64,000 bases of DNA from Fibrella rubiginis (GTDB lineage: Bacteria; Bacteroidota; Bacteroidia; Cytophagales; Spirosomataceae): the NCBI RefSeq assembly GCF_017353185.1, contig NZ_JAFMYV010000012.1:124001-188000 (forward strand), in the 5' to 3' direction. Position 1 is the first letter of the stretch, and each line of letters opens with the position of its first letter. Positions 58,143 to 64,000 of the stretch are shown piece after piece. The notes under the pieces were generated by a model. It was given only the letters and a program-made list of their open reading frames with translations, searched no databases and was not told the origin of the DNA. Position numbers and translations under genes: made by a program.

Positions 58143-59648
58143 ATGCACCGTTCCACCGGGGCCATTCTGGTCTGTCTTATAGCCTTTTGCCTGTTCAAAT
58201 GGGCACGGTTTTATACACTCAATTACATTTTCAACGACATGTACGCGTTCCTCCAGATGTCGGTAAGCTGGCTGGATGGGCGGCCGTTCATGTATGACAA
58301 TATCTGGAGCTATCACCACCGCATTCATAATTACTATACGGTACTGCTCTGGGCACCGTTTATCCGCCTAGGCGGGGCCTACGGGCTGTTTGTGGCGCAG
58401 GTGTTGCTGCTAATGCTGGCCTACGGGCTGGTGGGCGAGCGACTCATCCGGCAGTCGTCACCAAGTTGGGCGCGGTGGGGCTTGCTGGGAGCCATACTGA
58501 TCGGGCCAGTGTCCCTCTGGCTCAACGACCACCCCAACATTGGCTGGCATACCGAACTGTCATATCTGCCCTTTTCCCTGCTATTTGCCCTGGCCCTCGC
58601 CGACGGCAAGCGAATCTGGATCTGGCTGACGGGTGCGCTGGTGGTTCTGGTGAAAGAAGATGGAGCCATTCTGGCCGCGTTGATCTACATGGCCTGGCTG
58701 GCGCTGACCACGTTACAACAGGAAGACAAACCCTCTCTTTGGCCGTTGCTGCGCTCACGCCGGTTATGGCTGTCGCTGGGCGGATGGGTACTGGTATTCC
58801 TGCTGGGCATGGTGTGGCTATCGGCCAAAAACGAGGCGGGCGAACCCCGGCTCAAGAACACACTAGCCATTTTGAGTCAATCCGGGGCTACGGGCATTTT
58901 TTTGGGGCAAATGGGTTCGCTGATTGGACAATCGCTGCTGTTGCTGCTGGGCGTGGTCATCTTTTTGTTTCTCCTGCTGCGGACCGTTTCGACGGACAGG
59001 AAACGCCTGATCTGGTTCGTGTTCGCGCTGGGCGTGGGTGTGCTCACGGCCCTTAATACGGTACAGAGTGCGTTTTATTTTGGACAGTCGGCGTTTATGC
59101 AGGTAGCCCTCACGTGGCCACCTCGCTTTGTGCTGGTGTGGTCATTTGCCACGTCATTCTGCGTTCTTTATCTGCTCACGGCACCCGCCAACAGCCTGTT
59201 GTTTATACCAAAAACGCGTTCGCTGGCCCTGATGGTGGGTTTGTCCCTGATCCAGATACCCATTGTCTACTTTGTCCGGTCTGATCTGCCTACGCTGGCC
59301 GACTGGAAAAACCTGGCCCGGTTACGCCCCGCCGCCGACAAGCAGACCCAGCTTGTACTCCCCACCGACATGGCCGTGCTACGGAAACTGGCCATTACCC
59401 TGCCAGCTCACAGCAGCGTATTGGCGTTCGACTATGTAGTACCCATTTTCCATAAGCACTACGGCATCTGGCCCACAGGCAACCACTACCAACCCGCCGA
59501 CGTAGCCATACTGCCCGTCACCGATTTTCAGGGTCTGGCCAAAACCGCCGCCATGCCCAAAACCTATCGGGCCTTCCCCCTCAACAACTACGTCATCTAC
59601 GCCGCGCCGGGCTTTGAGCGGTATGTGGTGGAAGCGGAGAAGAAGTAG
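58143..59648 (+). CDS. DUF2079-like polytopic membrane protein
   Basis: 501-aa integral membrane protein with about ten hydrophobic helices and a soluble C-terminal part (from about residue 395). Early acidic segment FNDMYAFLQMSVSWLDGRPFMYDNIW and VKEDGAILAAL are typical of DUF2079 and related GT-C glycosyltransferase-like proteins. Probably transfers sugars or lipids in envelope polysaccharide synthesis with the divergent glycosyltransferase. Its last codons and TAG stop are contained in the arm of a 67-bp palindrome. Confidence 0.78.
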   Translation: MHRSTGAILVCLIAFCLFKWARFYTLNYIFNDMYAFLQMSVSWLDGRPFMYDNIWSYHHRIHNYYTVLLWAPFIRLGGAYGLFVAQVLLLMLAYGLVGERLIRQSSPSWARWGLLGAILIGPVSLWLNDHPNIGWHTELSYLPFSLLFALALADGKRIWIWLTGALVVLVKEDGAILAALIYMAWLALTTLQQEDKPSLWPLLRSRRLWLSLGGWVLVFLLGMVWLSAKNEAGEPRLKNTLAILSQSGATGIFLGQMGSLIGQSLLLLLGVVIFLFLLLRTVSTDRKRLIWFVFALGVGVLTALNTVQSAFYFGQSAFMQVALTWPPRFVLVWSFATSFCVLYLLTAPANSLLFIPKTRSLALMVGLSLIQIPIVYFVRSDLPTLADWKNLARLRPAADKQTQLVLPTDMAVLRKLAITLPAHSSVLAFDYVVPIFHKHYGIWPTGNHYQPADVAILPVTDFQGLAKTAAMPKTYRAFPLNNYVIYAAPGFERYVVEAEKK

Positions 59649-59805
59649 CAGTGGGCAGTGGCTTCGCGCAGGTCGCCCTTCGACAGGCTCAGGGTGACAG
59701 GAAACTAGAATCATGTTCACTGAACTGTATCAGATGGACTGTCACCCTGAGCCTGTCGAAGGGCGACCTGCGCGAAGCCACTGCCCACTGCTACTTCTTC
59801 TCCGC
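59634..59805. repeat. Perfect 67-bp-arm palindrome of the CCCTTCGACA type carrying a copied gene end
   Basis: Arms 59634-59700 and 59739-59805 are perfectly complementary (67 bp, extending to 59630-59809 with one mismatch), 38-nt loop. Arm composition: the last codons of the upstream gene (GCGGAGAAGAAGTAG), CAGTGGG words, core GGCTTCGCGCAGG, then CCCTTCGACAGGCTCAGG. The right arm thus contains an inverted copy of the 3' end of the DUF2079-like gene. Confidence 0.9.
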
Positions 59806-59811
59806 CTCCTT

Positions 59812-61668
59812 TCACTTGTTTACCAGAAACCGCCCGGCTTGCCAGGCATTGGCCGCTTCGAAACGGAAGAGGTAGGTGCCGGTGGGGTATGGCTGCATAT
59901 CCAGGCGGACAGACGTTTGGGCGGGGGCTTCGCGCATGAGCAGTTTGCCGGTGATATCCATGACGTAGAGTTCGCGGATGGTATCTGGGTTTTCGATGGT
60001 CAGGTAATCGCGGGTGGGGTTGGGAAAGAAACGGAACTTGATCTCATCAGGTACGGGTAGCTTGACAGCCATCGTATCAGCGGAAGTCCCCTGCTCGGTA
60101 TAGCGTTCGGTGGGTTTGGCGTTGGCTACGGGGCGGCAGTCGGGCGTTTGGGTAAATTTGCTGATGAGCCGCACCAACAGCGCATTCAGCTTTTCGACCG
60201 TGTATTGGTCGGTGGTGGGTTTGATGTGGGTGTCGCCAATGCCGCTGTCGTCGGTGAGGAATACGTAGGTACCGTTGGTGGCCAGGGCCATAGCCCGCAG
60301 GAGGTATTCGGTGCTTTTGTTGATGCCGCTGGCCGCAATCGGGATAATGCGGATGCCCATCGTCGCCGCCTTGGCCACCGACCGCTGCAACGACGCCTTT
60401 GACGCCTCATCATCGTGCGGCGGGGCGTCGAGCACCAGAAACAACAGCCGCGTTTTGGCCACTTTACTCCACGACAACTGCGTCAGGGCTACTGCCAGGG
60501 CCGTATCGACCGCTTCGGGGAAGTCGCCGCCACCTTCGGCTTTTTGCCGTTTGATGAACGAAATCGTGGAGTCAGCCTGCTCCGAAAAGTCGTGGTGGCG
60601 GGTGAGGTAGTTGTCCTGATGGTCGCGGTAGAACACCGTGCCCAATCTGATTTTGCTACCCGGCGCGGCCTCGGAAGCGCGGTTGATGACATCGGTCAAT
60701 TCGGTTTTCAGGTACGCGATTTCGTCGCCCATCGAGCCGGTAGCATCGACCACAAACGCCACATCAACCAGCAGCGAGGCACCCTGACAGGGTTGCTCAA
60801 CAGTGAGCGTATTACTGCCCCGCCCGAATAGCACTGGTTTTTTGAGCGTAAACGACTTGCCCGCCACGGTGGCTTCTACGGTATATTTCTCCCTCCCTAT
60901 ATTGATTGAGTCAAGCTCATCCCGGAACATATTGGCCCAGAGTTCACCCCGGCCGGTGTTATCCGTGCGGGTTTCCCAGACCACCTGCCGCCCACTGTTG
61001 AGCAGACGCATGGGCGCGTCGATCACCGGAAAACCATCGGGCGTAACGAGTTGAACCGAGTAGCGTTCGGCGGGAGACTGCCGCCATAACGACCGATACT
61101 GGCTCAGATCGCGTTTGGTGATGTCCTGCCAGAGCGTCCATTTGCTGTAGTCATAAATTTCCCCCGCCGTCAGCTGCCCCGCCTGTTGCTGCCAGTCACC
61201 GGGCGTATAGGCGACCGTGCGCGATGAGGAAGCTACGCCCGGTGTGGCTGATGACCTAAAAGTAGCACGCGGCGCGCCTGATTCTGCCGCTGATAGGACA
61301 GCTACACTTCCGGTATAATCTCGTTTATGGCTTGATCCATAACCTGTTACGACCACCTCATTCAGCACCTCTGCAAAGGGACGCAGCCGGATCGTGAGCG
61401 TGTCATGTCCTGGTTTGATCACCACCGTTTGACGCGCATAACCCAGGAATCCAACCAGCAATGTAGCCGCACCCGGCGGGCTGACGAGGCTAAACCACCC
61501 GTTGGCACCCGACGTAACCGAACGGACCGGCTTTCTAAGCTGAATAGTAACGCCGGCCAATGGATCGCCGTTATCGTCGTCAACCACGCGGCCACGAATG
61601 GTTCGGTTCTGAGCGGATACAAACATGGGCCACAGCAGGCAAAACGAGAGTAAAAGAAGGCGGATCAT
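59812..61668 (-). CDS. Secreted von Willebrand A protein with SusC-like N-domain and T9SS sorting domain
   Basis: 618-aa secreted protein. Signal peptide ends at VSAQ (residue 20). Residues 22-96 are a carboxypeptidase-regulatory-like domain, ending in EVVVTGYG (104-111), the plug-entry motif of SusC-type receptors, but no barrel follows. A VWA domain starts at about residue 300 with MIDAS D308-x-T310-x-S312. The C-terminus (FRFFPNPTRDYLTIENPD ... YPTGTYLFRFEA ... GRFLVNK) is a T9SS sorting domain. A surface adhesion or metal-dependent binding role is plausible. The combination looks like a receptor N-terminus reused on a VWA protein. Confidence 0.85.
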   Translation of the reverse strand: MIRLLLLSFCLLWPMFVSAQNRTIRGRVVDDDNGDPLAGVTIQLRKPVRSVTSGANGWFSLVSPPGAATLLVGFLGYARQTVVIKPGHDTLTIRLRPFAEVLNEVVVTGYGSSHKRDYTGSVAVLSAAESGAPRATFRSSATPGVASSSRTVAYTPGDWQQQAGQLTAGEIYDYSKWTLWQDITKRDLSQYRSLWRQSPAERYSVQLVTPDGFPVIDAPMRLLNSGRQVVWETRTDNTGRGELWANMFRDELDSINIGREKYTVEATVAGKSFTLKKPVLFGRGSNTLTVEQPCQGASLLVDVAFVVDATGSMGDEIAYLKTELTDVINRASEAAPGSKIRLGTVFYRDHQDNYLTRHHDFSEQADSTISFIKRQKAEGGGDFPEAVDTALAVALTQLSWSKVAKTRLLFLVLDAPPHDDEASKASLQRSVAKAATMGIRIIPIAASGINKSTEYLLRAMALATNGTYVFLTDDSGIGDTHIKPTTDQYTVEKLNALLVRLISKFTQTPDCRPVANAKPTERYTEQGTSADTMAVKLPVPDEIKFRFFPNPTRDYLTIENPDTIRELYVMDITGKLLMREAPAQTSVRLDMQPYPTGTYLFRFEAANAWQAGRFLVNK

Positions 61669-61815
61669 GAACGGTCAGTCAGGTTTAGTAAAAGTAATGA
61701 AGTTATTCAACCTCAATTTTGGTGTATTCTGCGTTAATCCATCGACACACTTCGGGGTCTAAGACAGGCACGGTTTTTGAACCCGTTCGTTTTGCTTACC
61801 CCATAAAAAGAACTT

Positions 61816-62274
61816 ATGAAACGCATTGCTCTTCTTCTGCTCTTCGTAGCAGGTTTTGCCTCTTCCTGCAAGAAAACTGGCGGAGACATTATTGCCCCCG
61901 TTGATCCCCGCGACCGGATGCTCGGTAGCTACGCCATTGGCTTCAACATGCGGATTACCATCAGTAATATCGAATTGCAGCCAGAAAGCTCAACCGGCTC
62001 GGTAACCCTTTCTAAAGCACCCAACGCGGGAGAACTGTACTTCGATTTTGAGCTACCCAACGGGAAAGAACGCGTAACGGCAGCCTTGAAAGATGATACA
62101 AACTATACGATCATCGACAAAAAAACAGAGCCAATCTACATTAACGGACAGTCATTTGTAGGTCAGTACACAGGTTCAGGACAGATTACGGCCAAAAATG
62201 AGTTTATCCTGACGGGCGTATCCGAATACACGCAGATCAAAAAAGTCACGACCATGACGGGCACAAAAAAGTAG
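61816..62274 (+). CDS. Small lipoprotein, unknown
   Basis: 152-aa predicted lipoprotein: signal with lipobox SSCKK (Cys18). The mature domain (DRMLGSYAIGFNMRITISNIELQ ... NEFILTGVSEYTQIKKVTTM) is strand-rich and compact, like other small Bacteroidota lipocalin-type lipoproteins. No active site visible. A long terminator follows. Codon use similar to neighbours. Confidence 0.65.
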   Translation: MKRIALLLLFVAGFASSCKKTGGDIIAPVDPRDRMLGSYAIGFNMRITISNIELQPESSTGSVTLSKAPNAGELYFDFELPNGKERVTAALKDDTNYTIIDKKTEPIYINGQSFVGQYTGSGQITAKNEFILTGVSEYTQIKKVTTMTGTKK

Positions 62275-62288
62275 TTGTCATCCGTCGT

Positions 62289-62366
62289 AAAGCCGTAATT
62301 TTGGTCGTTCGGGTTGGCTAGGCACGTATTGCCAGACCAGCCCGAACGGTTCGTAATTACGGTTTT
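62289..62366 (+). terminator. Extended hairpin terminator after lipoprotein gene
   Basis: Outer stem 62289-62300 with 62355-62366 and inner stem 62306-62317 with 62337-62348 (G-T pairs included), ending in T7. Typical strong rho-independent structure without word repeats. Confidence 0.8.
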
Positions 62367-62458
62367 TTTGTGCCGTCACCGCTCACCTGCCAACAAGACC
62401 CGTTGGCCTGCTTGAGCGTTGGAAGGCCAGCCGTTCAGTTTGACAATTCATTTCGTTC

Positions 62459-63205
62459 ATGAATCTAGTTGCCGGAAAAGTCGCCCTCATCACGGGGGCA
62501 TCACGCGGAATTGGGCGGGCCATTGCCCACCGTTTTGCCCAGGAAGGTGCCAACGTGGCCTTCACCTATCTCTCAAGCGTCGAAAAAGGGGAGGCCCTCG
62601 CCGCCGAGTTGGCCGCCTACGGCATCACCGCCAAAGGCTACCGCTCCGATGCCTCCGACTTCAAAGCTGCCGAAGACCTCGCTACCCAGGTCCTTGCCGA
62701 TTTCGGGTCGCTCGACATCCTGATCAATAACGCCGGGATCACCCGCGACGGCCTCCTGATGCGGATGTCGGAAGAGCAGTGGGACGCGGTGATTACGGTT
62801 AATCTGAAGTCGGTGTTTAACCTGACCAAAGCCGTTATCAAGCCCATGATGAAAGCCAAATCAGGCTCTATTATCAACCTGACGTCGGTGGTGGGTATAC
62901 GAGGTAATGCAGGGCAGGCTAACTATGCGGCCTCCAAAGCGGGCATCATTGGCTTTACCAAGTCGGTGGCCCTGGAGTTGGGGTCGCGGAATATCCGGTC
63001 GAACGCCATCGCGCCAGGTTTTATTGAAACCGAAATGACGGGCGAACTAGACGAAAAAGCGGTCGAAGGGTGGAAACAGTCCATTCCCCTCCGGCGTGGT
63101 GGCCAACCCGACGAAGTAGCCGACGCCTGCCTGTTCCTTGCCTCTGACCTCTCGCGCTACATCACCGGCCAGGTGCTGCAGGTAGATGGGGGGATGTTGA
63201 CTTAA
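62459..63205 (+). CDS. fabG: 3-oxoacyl-ACP reductase
   Basis: 248-aa SDR that reduces 3-oxoacyl-ACP in fatty acid elongation. TGASRGIGR cofactor loop, NNAGITRDGLLMRM, active site S in LTSVVG with YAASK, and the C-terminal ITGQVLQVDGG are diagnostic for FabG. Length normal. A palindrome begins 2 bp after its stop. Confidence 0.93.
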   Translation: MNLVAGKVALITGASRGIGRAIAHRFAQEGANVAFTYLSSVEKGEALAAELAAYGITAKGYRSDASDFKAAEDLATQVLADFGSLDILINNAGITRDGLLMRMSEEQWDAVITVNLKSVFNLTKAVIKPMMKAKSGSIINLTSVVGIRGNAGQANYAASKAGIIGFTKSVALELGSRNIRSNAIAPGFIETEMTGELDEKAVEGWKQSIPLRRGGQPDEVADACLFLASDLSRYITGQVLQVDGGMLT

Positions 63206-63206
63206 C

Positions 63207-63308
63207 GAATGAACAATGTACAATGAATAATGTACAATGGGCTTGCGCAAGCATACCCTGTTGGACCAGTCAGTTCATTGTACATTGTTCATTGTACATT
63301 GTTCATTC
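63207..63308. repeat. Word-repeat palindrome between fabG and VWA membrane gene
   Basis: Arms 63207-63239 and 63276-63308 (33 bp, 1 mismatch). Heptamers ACAATGT/ACAATGA. The loop holds its own hairpin GCTTGCGCAAGC (63241-63252), the GC-rich core. It begins 2 bp after the fabG stop and ends 4 bp before the next ATG. Confidence 0.85.
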
Positions 63309-63312
63309 AAGT

Positions 63313-64000
63313 ATGTCTCTAATCTTCCAAACGTCGCCCTGGTGGGTGCTGGTGTGTTTGTTGGCGGGGGTGGGCTATGCAGCGTTGCTGTATCAGCCGC
63401 TGCCGGGAAAGGCTGTGGCCGAAGGCTGGAGCCGGGGATTAAACTATGGCCTGGCGGCTCTGCGGTTTCTGGCCGTGACCCTGCTGGCCCTGCTCCTGCT
63501 CAACCCGCTCATTCGCAGCCTGCAAACCCGCACCGAAGCGCCAAAAGTGGTGCTGGCCATCGACAATTCTGAGTCGATGACCGCCGCCGGGCGGCCCGCG
63601 CTGAATCAGACGCTGACGATGCTGCAAACCGTACGGCAGCAACTGACCGACAAAGGTTATGACGTGTCGGTGCGCACCCTCTCAGACACCGCTGCCCCCG
63701 CAGAGCTGACGCAACTGGCCTTCCGGCAGCGCACCACCGACTTGTCGAAACTGCTCGACGGCATCCGGTCGGACTACGAAGGGCGGCACCTGACCGACGT
63801 TATTCTGTTGACCGATGGCCTTAGTAATCAGGGCCTTTCGCCTACGTTTGGCACCTATCCGTTTGCTATCCGGGCCGTGGGGGTGGGCGACACCGTGCCC
63901 AAAAAGGATGTGCTGCTGAAGGCCGTAGTGGCTAACCGCGTGGCGTATCTCAACAATTCATTTCCCGTAAAAGCCGAAATTACCAGCAACGGATTCGCCG
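63313..64000 (+). CDS. VWA-domain membrane protein, cut by right edge
   Basis: At least 229 residues from ATG 63313, open to the window end. Two N-terminal transmembrane helices (about residues 9-27 and 43-66) are followed by a VWA-like domain with D84-N-S86-E-S88 (MIDAS DxSxS) and LTDGLSNQG. It resembles the BatA/BatB-like or glutamine-amidotransferase-type VWA membrane proteins of Bacteroidota. It lies 4 bp after the palindrome that follows fabG. Confidence 0.82.
   Translation, partial: MSLIFQTSPWWVLVCLLAGVGYAALLYQPLPGKAVAEGWSRGLNYGLAALRFLAVTLLALLLLNPLIRSLQTRTEAPKVVLAIDNSESMTAAGRPALNQTLTMLQTVRQQLTDKGYDVSVRTLSDTAAPAELTQLAFRQRTTDLSKLLDGIRSDYEGRHLTDVILLTDGLSNQGLSPTFGTYPFAIRAVGVGDTVPKKDVLLKAVVANRVAYLNNSFPVKAEITSNGFA

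Noticed and set aside
59634..59805. Insertion sequence or MITE with terminal inverted repeats
   Set aside because: No target-site duplication or transposase, the arms include host gene sequence, and the loop is only 38 nt.

Overview
The window looks like a chromosomal segment of a Bacteroidota bacterium of the Cytophagales, most like the Spirosoma/Fibrella group. The evidence is internal: a type IX secretion (T9SS) C-terminal sorting domain on one secreted protein and a likely one on another, a GLPGLI-family protein, TonB-type outer-membrane barrels with a carboxypeptidase-like N-domain, DUF5916, DUF1460, DUF2452 and DUF3822 genes, bacillithiol (bshB1) and menaquinone (menB, menE) genes, and Bacteroidota-type promoters (TTG-N19-TAnnTTTG). 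Base composition is moderately GC-rich, apart from an AT-richer stretch around 14.6-15.1 kb. No rRNA, tRNA, CRISPR array, transposase or prophage was recognised.

Layout. 1-2.9 kb: sulfate activation (cysD, cysN) with a MNT/HEPN toxin-antitoxin pair inserted between the two subunit genes. 2.9-8.4 kb: a MocA-like molybdopterin transferase, an NmrA-type reductase and a three-subunit molybdenum hydroxylase (PaoABC-like). 8.6-17.4 kb: DUF3471-like, DUF1003 and CHAD genes, siroheme sulfite/nitrite reductase with cobA, a GH16 laminarinase lipoprotein and an unknown coiled-coil pair. 17.6-24.2 kb: trhO, a TonB-like barrel with its GLPGLI partner, and a TetR/SDR pair sharing a putative operator. 24.6-32.1 kb: a DUF6786-like lipoprotein, quinone oxidoreductase with a dead HxlR regulator, a GH13 enzyme, DUF1460, and a Tat-exported sulfite dehydrogenase with its cytochrome. 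32.1-39.8 kb: unknown protein, APC permease, a membrane/coiled-coil pair and a large T9SS nuclease/phosphatase-like protein. 40.1-44.9 kb: ABC ATPase, a three-gene hipBST-like toxin-antitoxin locus with its own operators, bshB1, menB, DUF2452. 45-52.6 kb: Rieske protein, DUF5916, menE, prs, rplY, saccharopine dehydrogenase-like, coaD. 52.9-64 kb: DUF3822, NUDIX, CBS, RecD-like helicase, methyltransferase-glycosyltransferase fusion, DUF2079-like membrane protein, VWA/T9SS protein, lipoprotein, fabG and a VWA membrane protein cut by the right edge.

Sulfur is a recurrent theme: sulfate activation, sulfite reduction with its siroheme methylase, sulfite oxidation in the envelope, a rhodanese-type tRNA hydroxylase and bacillithiol synthesis all occur here. 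Three molybdopterin-related functions (MocA-like, PaoABC-like, sulfite dehydrogenase) accompany it.

The most unusual signal is not a gene. Over a dozen long, mostly near-perfect palindromes sit directly at stop codons. Their arms are strings of degenerate 7- or 8-bp words that differ from site to site, followed near the loop by a GC-rich core resembling GCT-n-CGC. Several supply the stop codon or last codons of flanking genes, two symmetrically end both genes of a convergent pair, one differs between its arms by exactly one heptamer, and two unpaired five-heptamer tracts lie in frame inside the sulfite reductase gene. They resemble the short tandemly repeated repetitive sequences of cyanobacteria folded into terminator-like hairpins.
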